DNA from: Pseudomonas deceptionensis
GTDB lineage: Bacteria > Pseudomonadota > Gammaproteobacteria > Pseudomonadales > Pseudomonadaceae
Length of the DNA: 64,000 bases
Direction: 5' to 3'
Assembly (NCBI RefSeq): GCF_900106095.1
Contig: NZ_FNUD01000002.1
Location: 2,005,501-2,069,500, forward strand
The notes beneath the pieces were generated by a model. That model had not been told where the DNA came from. It did not search any database and worked only from the letters and a program-made list of their open reading frames with translations. Shown in pieces: positions 18,369 through 28,179 of the stretch. The stretch's first letter is position 1. Each line of letters begins with the position of its first letter. A program made the position numbers and the translations under genes.

Positions 18369-18616
18369 ACCTGACTGTGGATGCGGGGGTGCAAAGCCCT
18401 CGTAGCAGTTGACTGGCGCAGCGAAGCTGCGTCCGGTCCGGTGCGCCACAGGCATGGCTTTTTTCACAAAAAAACTACTCCAGTACTGATACTTTGCGCG
18501 CCGGGTCATAAGTGCACAAAAATTGTGCGTCCGGAGCGCTCTGCTCTGTTTCAAAATCTTACTGGTGCTGGAACAATGCACGCCTTGTAGAGCCATGCTT
18601 GATCCAGGAGGTGCGG

Positions 18617-19762
18617 GTGCAGATTCAGGGTTTTCACGACCTTAAGTTCGAAACAGTACGCGAGGCGTTTGCCGATCTTTTCAATGATCCGCAAGAGCGC
18701 GGCGCGGCGCTGTGCATCCAGATCGGTGGCGAAACGGTACTCGACGTGTGGGCCGGTACGGCTGACAAGGACGGTGAGCAACCGTGGCACACAGACACCA
18801 TTGCCAATGTGTTTTCTTGCACCAAAACCTTTACGGCTGTAACGGCACTGCAACTGGTGGAAGAGGGCAAGCTGGAGCTCGATGCTCCGGTGGCACGCTA
18901 TTGGCCAGAGTTCGCCGCCGCAGGCAAAGAGTCCATCACGTTGCGCCAGTTGCTGAGCCATCGGGCCGGCTTGCCTGCGTTGCGCGAATTAATGCCGCCT
19001 GCTGCATTGTATGAGTGGCAGACCATGGTCGATGCGCTGGCCGCCGAAGCCCCCTGGTGGACGCCGGGCGAAGGCCATGGCTATGCGGCCATTACTTATG
19101 GCTGGCTGGTGGGCGAGCTGATTCGCCGTGCCGACGGCCACAGCGCAGGCCAATCGATCATGGCCCGCACGGCCCGGCCGTTGGGGCTGGACTTTCATGT
19201 CGGGCTGGCTGACGAAGAGTTTTACCGGGTTGCCCATATTGCCCGCAGCAAGGGCAACATGGGGGATGCGGCGGCGCAGCGCCTGTTGAAGGCGATGATG
19301 CATGAGCCAACATCCATGAGCACCCGGGCATTCGCTAACCCGCCGTCTATCATGACCAGTACCAATAAGCCGGAGTGGCGCCGGATGGAGCAGCCAGCGG
19401 CCAATGGCCATGGCAATGCCCGCAGTCTTGCCGGCTTCTATAGCGGTTTGCTGGACGGCAGCCTGCTTGAAGCCGAAATGCTGGAGCAATTGACCCGTGA
19501 ACACAGCATTGGCCAGGATAAAACCTTGCTGACGCAGACCCGCCTCGGGTTGGGCTGCATGCTGGATCAGCCGGATGTACCAAACGCGACCTATGGCCTG
19601 GGGCCCAAGGCCTTTGGTCATCCTGGCGCAGGTGGGTCGATTGGTTTTGCCGACCCGGAACGGGATGTTGCCTTCGGTTTTGTCACCAATACGCTGGGGC
19701 CTTATGTCTTGATGGATCCACGGGTGCAAAAACTGGTGGGTGTCCTGGCCAAGTGCCTCTAA
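18617..19762 (+). CDS. Beta-lactamase-fold serine hydrolase (family VIII esterase type)
   Basis: This 381-residue serine hydrolase has the nucleophile motif S67-C-T-K70 in NVFSCTKTFTA. The Tyr segment AAITYGWLVGELIRRADG and the C-terminal FGHPGAGGSIGFADP correspond to the second and third motifs of class C enzymes. Family members hydrolyse short-chain esters or lactams. A GTG start at 18617 is chosen because AGGAG sits six bases upstream and it makes the protein exactly as long as its upstream paralogue. The longer frame has no binding site. There is no signal peptide. P. aeruginosa has one such gene in this position, as I recall. Confidence 0.88.
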   Translation: MQIQGFHDLKFETVREAFADLFNDPQERGAALCIQIGGETVLDVWAGTADKDGEQPWHTDTIANVFSCTKTFTAVTALQLVEEGKLELDAPVARYWPEFAAAGKESITLRQLLSHRAGLPALRELMPPAALYEWQTMVDALAAEAPWWTPGEGHGYAAITYGWLVGELIRRADGHSAGQSIMARTARPLGLDFHVGLADEEFYRVAHIARSKGNMGDAAAQRLLKAMMHEPTSMSTRAFANPPSIMTSTNKPEWRRMEQPAANGHGNARSLAGFYSGLLDGSLLEAEMLEQLTREHSIGQDKTLLTQTRLGLGCMLDQPDVPNATYGLGPKAFGHPGAGGSIGFADPERDVAFGFVTNTLGPYVLMDPRVQKLVGVLAKCL

Positions 19763-19872
19763 TCGGGTATTTGTAGGCCGTAGGTCGGAACTCTGTAGCT
19801 TTTATGCTTTCAATACGTTTTTTTATGTGGGCTTAGTGCCTCTTTATTCTTAATTCATTGTGTGGATATTCA

Positions 19873-21015
19873 ATGTCATCTAATAAGACCCTCGCTCTGG
19901 CTCTTTGCCTGGCTATTACCGGTTGCGCACAAACTCCACAGAATGACGCGGCAGGCGGCCACAAATGGTGGCAGATGGGCTCGTCCGACCAGCCATCGGC
20001 TGCAGCGGACAAAGGTGCCGCGGCCAAGCCTGCTGACACCAAAGTAACGCCGCCTGTTGCCAAGACTGCCGCAGCCCCGGCTCCGGCCGCAACGCCAGCC
20101 TCCGCTCCTGTTGCCGCAGCCAAGGACAGCGGTTCCAGCTGGTGGCCTTTTGGCTCTGACTCGGCCAAAAAAGCCGCTCCGGCTGAAAAAGAAAAAGTGG
20201 TAGTTGCCGCTGTCGTCGCCCCAGCGGCGGCTACAGCACCTGCCAAGAACTGGTGGTGGCCGTTCGGCAGCGATGCCAAAGACACAAAAGCCGCACCGGT
20301 TGGCGTGATCCCGATGCCGGACCCAAAAATCACTCAGGCCTGGCTGGACGAGTACGAGCCGCGCCTGCGTATTGCAATCAAGGACACCAACCTGCAGTTG
20401 GAGCGTCGTGAGAACTTGCTGGTGATTGTTGCCCTGGCTGACAGCTCGTTCAAGGCGACCCGTCCTGACTTGCTGATGCCATCGATGCTTGGCCCGTTCA
20501 CCCGCGTGGCCAAAGTGGTTGAAGGCGACCCGAAAACCGCCGTGCTGGTACTGGGGCATGCTGACTCCACCGGCGCCATGGCGGCCAATACCCGCCTGAG
20601 CCTGGACCGTGCCAAATCGGTAGCTGCGATCTTCCGCATGAGTGGTTTGCAGGGCAACCGTCTGACCTTGCGCGGTATGGGTTCAGTGATGCCACGTGCA
20701 GCCAACGACAGCAACGAAGGTCGTGCGCTCAATCGCCGGGTTGAAATCCTGATGACTCCGCAGGCCACCATGGTGGCGCTGGTCAGCAAATACAGCCAGC
20801 CAGCCCTGTCGCCAGCCGAACTGCTTGCAGTCCAGCCTGCAGTCGCTCCTTCTGCTATCAAAAAGAGCGCAGCGGCACCTGCCAAGAAAGCCGTTGTAGC
20901 CAAGAAAGCAGCGCCGGCCAAAAAAGCGGCCAAACCGGCTCCAGCCAAAAAGCCAGTCGTTGCTAAAGCTGCGGCGGACAAGAAAGTGGCTGCCAACGAA
21001 CAGTCCAAGAACTGA
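19873..21015 (+). CDS. OmpA-like lipoprotein with WWPFGSD repeats and Lys/Ala-rich tail
   Basis: This 380-residue lipoprotein has lipobox Cys18 (AITGC). The N-terminal half is low complexity (Ala, Pro, Lys) with three related aromatic units: [21 protein letters not shown] and [11 protein letters not shown]. The OmpA-like peptidoglycan-binding domain covers about residues 175-300 ([35 protein letters not shown]). The last 70 residues are AKKA/PAKKA repeats like those in histone-like AlgP. Such a tail is unusual after an OmpA domain. The ATG at 19873 begins the signal peptide, and pdxH follows 23 bases downstream. Confidence 0.88.
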   Translation: MSSNKTLALALCLAITGCAQTPQNDAAGGHKWWQMGSSDQPSAAADKGAAAKPADTKVTPPVAKTAAAPAPAATPASAPVAAAKDSGSSWWPFGSDSAKKAAPAEKEKVVVAAVVAPAAATAPAKNWWWPFGSDAKDTKAAPVGVIPMPDPKITQAWLDEYEPRLRIAIKDTNLQLERRENLLVIVALADSSFKATRPDLLMPSMLGPFTRVAKVVEGDPKTAVLVLGHADSTGAMAANTRLSLDRAKSVAAIFRMSGLQGNRLTLRGMGSVMPRAANDSNEGRALNRRVEILMTPQATMVALVSKYSQPALSPAELLAVQPAVAPSAIKKSAAAPAKKAVVAKKAAPAKKAAKPAPAKKPVVAKAAADKKVAANEQSKN

Positions 21016-21038
21016 TTGATCCGGGAAAGGATTGCGTC

Positions 21039-21686
21039 ATGACTCAAGCATTGGCCGATATGCGGCGTGATTACACCCGTGACGGGCTGGCCGAGGCTCA
21101 GGCTCCGGCAGAGCCTTTCGCGCTGTTTCATCAGTGGTTCAGCGACGCAGTCAACACCGAGCAGCCTCCGGTCGAGGCCAATGCCATGACCCTGGCTACC
21201 GTGGATGCAGAGGGGCGCCCGCATTGCCGGGTGCTCTTGCTCAAAGGTCTGGATGAACAGGGTTTTACCTTTTTCACCAACTACACCAGTGCCAAAGGCC
21301 AGCAGCTGGCGGCGCGACCGTTCGCGGCCATGACGTTTTTCTGGCCAACCCTGGAGCGCCAGGTGCGCATCGAAGGGCAAGTGGTCAAGGTCACGCCGCA
21401 AGAGTCCGACGCCTACTATCAGGTTCGCCCCTTGGGCAGCCGGATCGGAGCCTGGGCCTCGCCGCAAAGCCAGGTGATTGCTGATCGTGAAGAGCTGGCC
21501 CAATTGCTCAAGGACACCGAGGCGCGCTTCAGCGACACCCAGCCGAATTGCCCGGATCACTGGGGCGGTTACCGGTTGCTGCCGCAGCGCATTGAGTTCT
21601 GGCAGGGCCGTGCGAGCCGCCTGCATGACCGCCTCAACTACCGGCGTGAAGGTGCTGACTGGGTGCGAGAACGCCTGGCGCCCTGA
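21039..21686 (+). CDS. pdxH: Pyridoxamine 5'-phosphate oxidase
   Basis: This 215-residue cytoplasmic FMN enzyme oxidises pyridoxamine or pyridoxine 5'-phosphate to pyridoxal 5'-phosphate, the last step of vitamin B6 synthesis and salvage. Family segments are clear: RRDYTRDGL at the N-terminus (PLP-binding), [33 protein letters not shown], and the C-terminal signature [17 protein letters not shown]. Length is as expected. GGAAAGG precedes the ATG. Confidence 0.97.
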   Translation: MTQALADMRRDYTRDGLAEAQAPAEPFALFHQWFSDAVNTEQPPVEANAMTLATVDAEGRPHCRVLLLKGLDEQGFTFFTNYTSAKGQQLAARPFAAMTFFWPTLERQVRIEGQVVKVTPQESDAYYQVRPLGSRIGAWASPQSQVIADREELAQLLKDTEARFSDTQPNCPDHWGGYRLLPQRIEFWQGRASRLHDRLNYRREGADWVRERLAP

Positions 21687-21879
21687 AAACGCATCCTGCA
21701 ATGATGGCGCACCATGCAAAATTCCGGTTTCGCGCTACGCTTTGTTGATGTTTTTTAAATGGCTGACGAGTCTGTTTTTACTGTACAGATGCTGAATAAG
21801 GCCCTTTTATCCGCGCTGTACCGTGACAGGTACCTGGCAGCGGAGTTTAATGAATCCCTGATCTTTTGGAGTTGATCCT

Positions 21880-22344
21880 ATGCGTAAGTCCGTTTTGCTC
21901 GTTGCCGCTTTTTCTACCATGACTGTCCTGTTGGGCGGCTGTACTTCCAGCCTGACCGGCGACACTTACTCGCGTGACGAAGCACGACGTGTACAGACCG
22001 TTCGTATGGGCACCATCGTTGCCTTGCGTCCTGTACAAATCGAAGGCACCAAAACTCCGATCGGCGCTGCAACCGGCGCAGTTATCGGTGGTGTTGGCGG
22101 CAGCGCCATCGGTGGCGGTCGTGGCAGCATCGTGACAGCGGTTATCGGCGCAGTAGCCGGCGGCCTGCTGGGTTCGGCGGCCGAGTCGGGCCTGACCAAA
22201 ACCCAGGGTGTAGAAATCACCGTACGTGAAGACGACGGCAGCACCCGTGCCTACGTACAGCAGGTCGAGCCGAATCAGGTCTTCCGTACCGGTGAGCGCG
22301 TACGCATCATGACCGTTGACGGCACCAGCCGCGTTACCCAGTAA
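21880..22344 (+). CDS. Glycine-zipper outer membrane lipoprotein (SlyB/Pcp-like)
   Basis: This 154-residue lipoprotein has lipobox Cys21 (LLGGC). A glycine zipper spans about residues 65-105 (GAATGAVIGGVGGSAIGGG, AVIGAVAGGLLGSAAESG), followed by a small C-terminal domain (VEITVREDDGS, FRTGERVRIM). This is the layout of SlyB/Pcp lipoproteins, which stabilise the outer membrane and in enterics answer to magnesium stress. It stands alone, with a strong terminator after it and TTTTGGAGTTGATCC before the ATG. Confidence 0.9.
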   Translation: MRKSVLLVAAFSTMTVLLGGCTSSLTGDTYSRDEARRVQTVRMGTIVALRPVQIEGTKTPIGAATGAVIGGVGGSAIGGGRGSIVTAVIGAVAGGLLGSAAESGLTKTQGVEITVREDDGSTRAYVQQVEPNQVFRTGERVRIMTVDGTSRVTQ

Positions 22345-22366
22345 ATCTGGCGCAGCGCTAAAACAA

Positions 22367-22402
22367 AACCCCGGCCAGTGTGAACTGGCCGGGGTTTTTT
22401 TA
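22367..22402. terminator. Bidirectional terminator
   Basis: A stem CCCCGGCCAGT / ACTGGCCGGGG is followed by seven T on the plus strand and by TTTTGTTTT on the minus strand. It separates the glycine-zipper lipoprotein gene from the convergent PAP2 gene. Confidence 0.9.
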
Positions 22403-22418
22403 TGTGCAGCTTCACTGG

Positions 22419-23018
22419 TCAGGACGAGTGACGGAACGCCTGCTCTGCGCCTGACAGCGATATGGCGATGTGGTCCAACAGCCTTTCCGCGGTGTACTTG
22501 GGCATGCTGTTGAACGCCAGCACCACGGCCAGGCCCATCACCAGTGCAGGGCGAGGGATCTTGCCGAGGGTGTTTGGCTTGAGGCTGAACAGAAACACAC
22601 AGGCAGCAACCGAACCGATCAGTGCCCCTGCGATGGCTTCCGGCAACGGATGGATGGTATGAGCGACGTACTTGATGGCGAACCACCAGGTCGCCAGCAA
22701 CCCGGCCCCCAGCACTGGCCAGCGCAAGCGCTGATCAAGTTGCTGGCACAGCAGGTTCAGCATCACGGTGAAGACCAGGCAGGCATTCATCGCATGACCG
22801 CTGAAGACTGCAATGCCCAGGTCTTCCAGGCCAATGCCCCATCCCTTGAACAGGATCTTGCTCACACCCACGATGAGGTAGGCGCACACCAGCACGCCCA
22901 ACCACAAAAGCGCGATTTTCTTCGACGCGGCAGACCAGAGCCAGGCAGCAATGACCAACGCTGCCGGGAACATGACGGTGATGCCCGCGTACTGAACAAT
23001 CTGGAATTTATCGACCAC
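22419..23018 (-). CDS. PAP2 superfamily membrane phosphatase-like protein
   Basis: This 199-residue protein has five or six membrane helices. The second PAP2 motif is present as FSGHAMNACLVF and the third as KYVAHTIHPLPEAIAGA, where the usual R-x5-H-x3-D is altered (His followed by Pro-Glu rather than Asp). The first motif (K-x6-RP) is only vaguely visible around SKILFKGWG. Family members remove phosphate from lipid phosphates at the periplasmic face. The altered motifs make activity uncertain. Confidence 0.75.
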   Translation of the reverse strand: MVDKFQIVQYAGITVMFPAALVIAAWLWSAASKKIALLWLGVLVCAYLIVGVSKILFKGWGIGLEDLGIAVFSGHAMNACLVFTVMLNLLCQQLDQRLRWPVLGAGLLATWWFAIKYVAHTIHPLPEAIAGALIGSVAACVFLFSLKPNTLGKIPRPALVMGLAVVLAFNSMPKYTAERLLDHIAISLSGAEQAFRHSS

Positions 23019-23046
23019 GTTTCCCTCTTTTGGCGGTTTACTCGTG

Positions 23047-23081
23047 ACAAAGGCAACGCAGGTGATCTGCGTTGCCTTTGT
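23047..23081. terminator. Perfect hairpin after nhaA
   Basis: Fifteen-base perfect arms (ACAAAGGCAACGCAG and its complement) enclose a five-base loop. It lies between the nhaA stop and the start of the PAP2 gene, with only AAA/TTT at the stem base instead of a long T run. Confidence 0.55.
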
Positions 23082-23113
23082 CCGGGTCAGCCCGCTCCCG
23101 CATTACAGCAGGG

Positions 23114-24295
23114 TCACGCTATGGATTGTTTACGGCTGAAGAACAGCGTGACGCCATAGCCGATAAGTGCTGCCAGGATCGAGCCGGTCAGGATGCCCAT
23201 GCGGTCCATGCCCACATAGTCGCTACTGCCCGCCACGAACGCCAGTGAACCCACGAACAGGCTCATGGTGAAGCCGATGCCGCAGAGGATGGCAACGCCA
23301 AGGACCTGGCCCCAGTTTGCGCCTGCTGGCAGTGTGGCCATACCGGTCTTGATGGCGATCCAGGCCAGGCCGAAGACACCCACGGTTTTACCGATCAGCA
23401 AGCCTGCGGCAATGCCCATTGGCACGTGACTGACGAAACTGTGCAGGGTGATGCCCGTCAGCGATACGCCGGCATTGGCAAATGCAAACAACGGCAGGAT
23501 CGCGTAAGCCACCCACGGATGCAGCGCATGCTCGATGGTCATCAAGGGCGACGGTTCGGAGTTTTTGGTCCGCAGCGGAATACAGAACGCCAGCGTTACA
23601 CCCGCCAGCGTGGCATGCACACCGCTTTTGAGCACGCATACCCAGAGGATCAGGCCGATGATCATGTAAGGCGCAACCTTGATCACCCCCATGCGGTTCA
23701 TCGCAATCAAGGCGATCAGGCACGCCGCCGCCAGCATCAGCGATACGCCAGACAGTTCGCTGGAGTAGAACACCGCGATCACGATGATCGCCCCCAGGTC
23801 ATCGATGATCGCCAGCGTCATCAGGAACAGCTTGAGCGATACCGGCACACGCTTGCCGAGCAGAGCCAGCACCCCGAGGGCGAAGGCAATGTCGGTGGCC
23901 ATGGGGATTGCCCAGCCGTCGAGTGCATCAGGGTAGTCTTTGTTGATGTACCAGTAGATCAGCGCCGGTACCACCATGCCGCCAATGGCGGCCGCACCGG
24001 GCAGCACCACTTGCGAGGGCTTGGACAGTTGCCCTTCAAGCAGCTCGCGCTTGACCTCCAGGCCGATCAGCAGAAAGAACAAGGCCATCAGGCCATCGTT
24101 GATCCACAGCAGCGAAGGCTTGGCAATTTGCAGGGAGCCGATTTGTACCGCTACCGGCACGTCCAGAAAGGCCATGTAGTAGTGGGAAAGCGGTGAGTTA
24201 TTGATGATCAAAGCCAGAGCGGCCGCGGCAATCAACAGCAGACCGCTGGCAGCTTCCAACTGAAAGAAACGAGTGAAAGTACTACGCAGAGGCAA
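23114..24295 (-). CDS. nhaA: Na+/H+ antiporter NhaA
   Basis: This 393-residue inner-membrane antiporter expels sodium in exchange for protons and serves pH and salt homeostasis. The key aspartates are visible in [11 protein letters not shown] (equivalent of Asp133 in E. coli) and AIIDDLGAI (Asp163-Asp164). The functional lysine lies in [12 protein letters not shown]. Eleven to twelve helices and the length match the family. GAGGAG sits nine bases before the ATG. The leader upstream (24296-24400) can fold small hairpins such as GGGTGTCGCACCC, but I cannot claim a riboswitch. Confidence 0.96.
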   Translation of the reverse strand: MPLRSTFTRFFQLEAASGLLLIAAAALALIINNSPLSHYYMAFLDVPVAVQIGSLQIAKPSLLWINDGLMALFFLLIGLEVKRELLEGQLSKPSQVVLPGAAAIGGMVVPALIYWYINKDYPDALDGWAIPMATDIAFALGVLALLGKRVPVSLKLFLMTLAIIDDLGAIIVIAVFYSSELSGVSLMLAAACLIALIAMNRMGVIKVAPYMIIGLILWVCVLKSGVHATLAGVTLAFCIPLRTKNSEPSPLMTIEHALHPWVAYAILPLFAFANAGVSLTGITLHSFVSHVPMGIAAGLLIGKTVGVFGLAWIAIKTGMATLPAGANWGQVLGVAILCGIGFTMSLFVGSLAFVAGSSDYVGMDRMGILTGSILAALIGYGVTLFFSRKQSIA

Positions 24296-24546
24296 GGTCG
24301 CTCTCCTCGGTTAAGTAAAGGGTGCGACACCCTAACCTGTGGGGTTAGTGGTTAAAACAAAAACTATATTCTTTTTTGTTATAAGGAGGGGTTCGTTCGT
24401 GCATCGCTCAGAAGACTAGCAGTTATGTGTCAAATTGAGTCGGTATTGTGCCTGTGGTGAGTGTAGGAAATGTCTTAGGATTGGCTGTTTTTCGCTGCAC
24501 AGCCTTGCTGTGCTTTCCTTCTTGTTGCTATCACGAGCCACCTCCC

Positions 24547-25641
24547 ATGAACCAAGACCGCCAGTGGGCCCGCGAAGCCATCCGCACGATTGAAGCGGAT
24601 TTTCAGCGTTGTGCTGACACCCATTTGATTCCTGTGTCGCTGCCGGGGTTGCCGGGTATCGAGTTGTACTTTAAGGACGAATCGAGCCACCCGACGGGGA
24701 GCCTCAAGCATCGTTTGGCGCGCTCGCTGTTTTTGTATGCCCTGTGCAATGGCTGGTTAAAGGCCGGTTCTGCCGTGATCGAAGCGTCCAGCGGTTCGAC
24801 GGCGGTATCTGAAGCCTATTTTGCCCGGCTGCTGGGTTTGCCCTTTATTGCCGTGATGCCAGCCAGCACCTCGCCCGCCAAGATTGAGCAGATTGCCTTT
24901 TATGGCGGCCAAAGCCATTTGGTGGAGGATCCGACTCAAATTCACGCCGAATCCGAGCGGCTGGCGCAGGAAACCGGCGGCCATTTTATGGATCAGTTCA
25001 CTTATGCCGAGCGGGCTACGGACTGGCGGGCCAATAACAACATTGCCGAGTCCATCTTTCAGCAACTGCGTTTTGAGCGCCACCCGGAGCCTAGCTGGCT
25101 GGTTTCCAGTCCGGGTACGGGCGGCACCACTGCCACACTGGGGCGCTATGTGCGGTATCGCCAGCACAACACCCGTGTGCTGTGTGCCGATGCCGAGCGT
25201 TCGGTGTTCTTCGAGTATTACCAGAGCGGTGATGCGGGTTTGCGCCTGGACTGTGGCTCGCGCATTGAGGGCATTGGCCGGCCGCGGGTAGAGGCTTCAT
25301 TTTTGCCGAAGGTGATCGACGCGATGGTCAAGGTGCCGGACGCCCTGTCGCTGGCGGCCATGCATTACCTGGCGCAGAGCATGGGGCGGCGGGTCGGGGG
25401 TTCCAGCGGGACCAACCTGATCGGCGCATTGATTGCGGCGCAACACATGGTTGCCAATGGCGAGTCGGGTTCGATCGTGGCGATTTTGTGTGATGGCGGC
25501 GAGCGTTATGCCACGACCTATTACGATGCGCAGTGGCTCAAGGCTCAGGGGTATGAGCTGGATGGCTTGATTGCAGCGGTCAAGGCCTGCGTGGAGCAGG
25601 GCGTGGCATTGCCGGAAGGGGTGTTGCGGGAGGGGATTTAA
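24547..25641 (+). CDS. PLP-dependent cysteine synthase-family enzyme (Cds1-like cysteine desulfhydrase)
   Basis: This 364-residue fold-type II PLP enzyme has the Schiff-base lysine probably at Lys54 in [12 protein letters not shown] and the phosphate-binding loop [14 protein letters not shown]. It is close to the CysK/CysM group. The [15 protein letters not shown] segment resembles Cds1-type L-cysteine desulfhydrases, which release sulfide, ammonia and pyruvate from cysteine. That assignment is from memory of the family and not certain. The ATG at 24547 gives the family start; the frame 33 codons longer is Cys-rich and lacks a binding site. It is divergent from nhaA. Confidence 0.85.
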   Translation: MNQDRQWAREAIRTIEADFQRCADTHLIPVSLPGLPGIELYFKDESSHPTGSLKHRLARSLFLYALCNGWLKAGSAVIEASSGSTAVSEAYFARLLGLPFIAVMPASTSPAKIEQIAFYGGQSHLVEDPTQIHAESERLAQETGGHFMDQFTYAERATDWRANNNIAESIFQQLRFERHPEPSWLVSSPGTGGTTATLGRYVRYRQHNTRVLCADAERSVFFEYYQSGDAGLRLDCGSRIEGIGRPRVEASFLPKVIDAMVKVPDALSLAAMHYLAQSMGRRVGGSSGTNLIGALIAAQHMVANGESGSIVAILCDGGERYATTYYDAQWLKAQGYELDGLIAAVKACVEQGVALPEGVLREGI

Positions 25642-25652
25642 AGCTCAAGCAA

Positions 25653-25688
25653 GCTGGCGCCCACAGGTTGATCCCTGTGGGCGCCAGC
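25653..25688. terminator. Bidirectional hairpin between convergent genes
   Basis: Perfect 15-base arms GCTGGCGCCCACAGG / CCTGTGGGCGCCAGC with a six-base loop lie exactly between the stops of the PLP enzyme and the flavoprotein genes. T runs are short, so the activity as an intrinsic terminator is likely but weak. Confidence 0.6.
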
Positions 25689-25698
25689 CGTCACGGAT

Positions 25699-27309
25699 TT
25701 ACGCTTCGATACCCAGAATGTCGCGGGCAACGGCTTCGGCAATCCGAATTCCGTCAACACCGGCCGACAGGATGCCGCCAGCGTAACCTGCGCCTTCGCC
25801 AGCCGGGAACAAGCCCTTGACGTTGAGGCTCTGCATCGACGCATCACGGGTCATGCGCAGAGGCGACGAGGTGCGGGTTTCGATACCGGTCAGGATCGCG
25901 TCATGCATCGAGAAGCCTTTGATCTGCTTCTCGAATGCCGGCAAGGCTTCACGGATGGCTTCAATGGCGTAGTCCGGCAAGGCCAGCGCCAAATCACCCA
26001 GGGACACGCCCGGCTTGTAGGACGGCTCAACGCTGCCCAGCTCGGTGGACGGTTTGCCCGCAATAAAATCGCCAACCAGTTGCGCCGGAGCCTCGTAATT
26101 GCTGCCGCCCAGCACGTACGCATGGGCTTCCAGACGTTCTTGCAGTTCGATACCGGCCAATGGCCCGCCCGGGTAGTCTTCCGGTGTGATGCCGACCACG
26201 ATGCCGGAGTTGGCATTGCGCTCGTTACGCGAATACTGGCTCATGCCGTTGGTCACAACGCGACCCGGCTCGCTGGTGGCCGCAACCACGGTGCCGCCCG
26301 GGCACATGCAGAAGCTGTACACCGAACGGCCGTTTTTGGCGTGGTGCACCAGCTTGTAATCGGCGGCACCCAGTTTCGGGTGGCCGGCGTATTTGCCCAG
26401 CCGCGCACTGTCGATCAACGACTGCGGGTGTTCGATCCGGAAACCCACCGAGAACGGTTTGGCTTCCATGTACACACCACGGTCGTGGAGCATGCGGAAC
26501 GTGTCACGGGCGCTATGGCCCAGCGCCAGGATCACGTGGCGGGAGTTGATCTGCTCGCCATCGGCCAGTACCACGCCGGTCAGTTGACCGTTGTCGATCA
26601 GCACGTCAGTCACGCGCTGCTGGAAGCGGACTTCACCGCCCAAGGCAATAATCTGCTGGCGCATGTTTTCGACCACACCGGTCAGACGGAACGTACCGAT
26701 GTGCGGCTTGCTGACGTAGAGAATCTCGTCCGGCGCACCGGCTTTGACAAACTCGTGCAGCACCTTGCGGCCGTGGTGTTTCGGGTCCTTGATCTGGCTA
26801 TAGAGCTTGCCGTCCGAGAACGTGCCTGCGCCGCCTTCGCCAAACTGCACGTTGGACTCGGGGTTGAGCACGTTTTTACGCCACAGGCCCCAGGTGTCCT
26901 TGGTGCGCTGGCGAACTTCGGTGCCGCGCTCAAGGATGATCGGCTTGAAGCCCATTTGTGCCAGCAGCAGCCCGGCGAAAATACCGCATGGACCGAAGCC
27001 GACCACAATCGGGCGGTCGTTCAAATCCTGCGGGGCCTGGCCGACAACTTTGTAGCTGACATCAGGGGCCGGATTGACGTTACGGTCATCCGCGAACTTG
27101 ACCAGCAGCGGCGCTTCATCGCGCACGCTCAGGTCGACGGTGTAGATAAAGCACAATTCGGATGATTTTTTACGTGCATCGTAGCTGCGCTTGAACAAGG
27201 TGAAGTCGAGCAGGTCATCACTGGCGATGCCCAGGCGCTGCAGAATGGCAGGGCGCAGGTCTTCTTCGGGATGGTCGATCGGCAACTTGAGTTCGGTGAT
27301 TCGTAACAT
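25699..27309 (-). CDS. NAD(P)/FAD-dependent oxidoreductase (COG2509 type)
   Basis: This 536-residue flavoprotein has an N-terminal region (MLRITELKLPIDHPEEDLR) typical of the COG2509 family, then the FAD dinucleotide fold VVGFGPCGIFAGLLLAQMG with a glutamate in IILERG. The C-terminal FAD motif is FPAGEGAGYAGGILSAGVDG. The segment CMCPGGTVVAATSEPG is also characteristic. The substrate is not known. The start at MLRITEL is four codons inside the longest frame and matches homologues as I remember them. It is transcribed towards the PLP enzyme gene. Confidence 0.9.
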   Translation of the reverse strand: MLRITELKLPIDHPEEDLRPAILQRLGIASDDLLDFTLFKRSYDARKKSSELCFIYTVDLSVRDEAPLLVKFADDRNVNPAPDVSYKVVGQAPQDLNDRPIVVGFGPCGIFAGLLLAQMGFKPIILERGTEVRQRTKDTWGLWRKNVLNPESNVQFGEGGAGTFSDGKLYSQIKDPKHHGRKVLHEFVKAGAPDEILYVSKPHIGTFRLTGVVENMRQQIIALGGEVRFQQRVTDVLIDNGQLTGVVLADGEQINSRHVILALGHSARDTFRMLHDRGVYMEAKPFSVGFRIEHPQSLIDSARLGKYAGHPKLGAADYKLVHHAKNGRSVYSFCMCPGGTVVAATSEPGRVVTNGMSQYSRNERNANSGIVVGITPEDYPGGPLAGIELQERLEAHAYVLGGSNYEAPAQLVGDFIAGKPSTELGSVEPSYKPGVSLGDLALALPDYAIEAIREALPAFEKQIKGFSMHDAILTGIETRTSSPLRMTRDASMQSLNVKGLFPAGEGAGYAGGILSAGVDGIRIAEAVARDILGIEA

Positions 27310-27416
27310 GACAGTGTCCAATATCGGGGCCAGGTAAACCCTGGCAGCCTTAACAACGGGCGATTATAAGCTGCATGGGCGCGGGACCGTCAGCAATATG
27401 CAGCAACACTCGTCGA

Positions 27417-28091
27417 TCAGTCGTTACGTGCACCGCCAAAATAGCCGCAACCGCGCTGGACCTGACCGTTGATCCGCAATTCGGCGCCCAGATGTTGCAC
27501 GCTGCCGTTGGCGCTGTCGGTGCAACGTTGCGGGGCAACCCACAGTTCGATGCGTTGATTGTTGGCTTCGGTGGACAGGGAGAAGCGGCCATCGCCGACC
27601 TGTTCTTCAACGTAAGGCAGGGCCAGGTCCGGCTGCCCCTGGCGTTTAAGCACCATGCCCTTGCCGCCGGCCTGTACTTCCCACGCCGGGCCATTGCCGT
27701 TGGCGTGAACGGTCAGTTGCTTGAAATTGGGGTCCTGGCAGGCAGTGCTGCTGCGTTCCAGGCGATAAAGCTGTTGCAACTCGACTTCGCCGTCAGTGCC
27801 GGGTGCTTTACTGGCGACAAAACTGCCGCGAATATCAGCGAACAATTTGCCCGGTGCGTCAGGCATGTACGAAGCGTCTTGTACGAGCGAGGTGTTGGCA
27901 CTGTCGCGTACCACATAGCGCTGTTGGCCGACGCACGGTTGGAACACTAGCTGGCCATTGGATGAAACCAGCTCACCCTGCAGGCGGGTCTGGCCTGCGG
28001 TGGTATCGGCGGGTTTGCTGCTGAACATCTGGCAGCCCGCAAACACGGGCAGCAGGGCGAGCAAAACTAAGGGACGGGCGACACGCATCAT
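27417..28091 (-). CDS. COG3650-type lipoprotein
   Basis: This 224-residue lipoprotein has lipobox Cys20 (LPVFAGC). The body is a beta-rich domain with paired units (GELVSSNGQLVFQPCVGQQRY and VYLGTxx-like strands). It carries several Cys residues, including STACQD, PQRCTD and the terminal GCGYFGG motif, which is characteristic of COG3650 membrane-associated proteins. The function is unknown. The first two codons are both ATG; the second is equally possible as the start. Confidence 0.82.
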   Translation of the reverse strand: MMRVARPLVLLALLPVFAGCQMFSSKPADTTAGQTRLQGELVSSNGQLVFQPCVGQQRYVVRDSANTSLVQDASYMPDAPGKLFADIRGSFVASKAPGTDGEVELQQLYRLERSSTACQDPNFKQLTVHANGNGPAWEVQAGGKGMVLKRQGQPDLALPYVEEQVGDGRFSLSTEANNQRIELWVAPQRCTDSANGSVQHLGAELRINGQVQRGCGYFGGARND

Positions 28092-28179
28092 TGGGACTCC
28101 TGACTGGTGCCGCCACGTTACTCAGGCTCGCCGTGCATCACAAGTGAATGTGGGATGGCGCCTGGCGTGTCGATGAGTC

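Noticed and set aside
18374..18460. Imperfect inverted sequence (GCGCAGCGAAGCTGCGTCC) between the esterase genes
   Set aside because: Looks like a decayed intergenic repeat, but the arms are too short and uneven to call.
24296..24546. Possible riboswitch or pH-sensing leader before nhaA
   Set aside because: Only small hairpins are seen and no known riboswitch pattern can be matched by eye.
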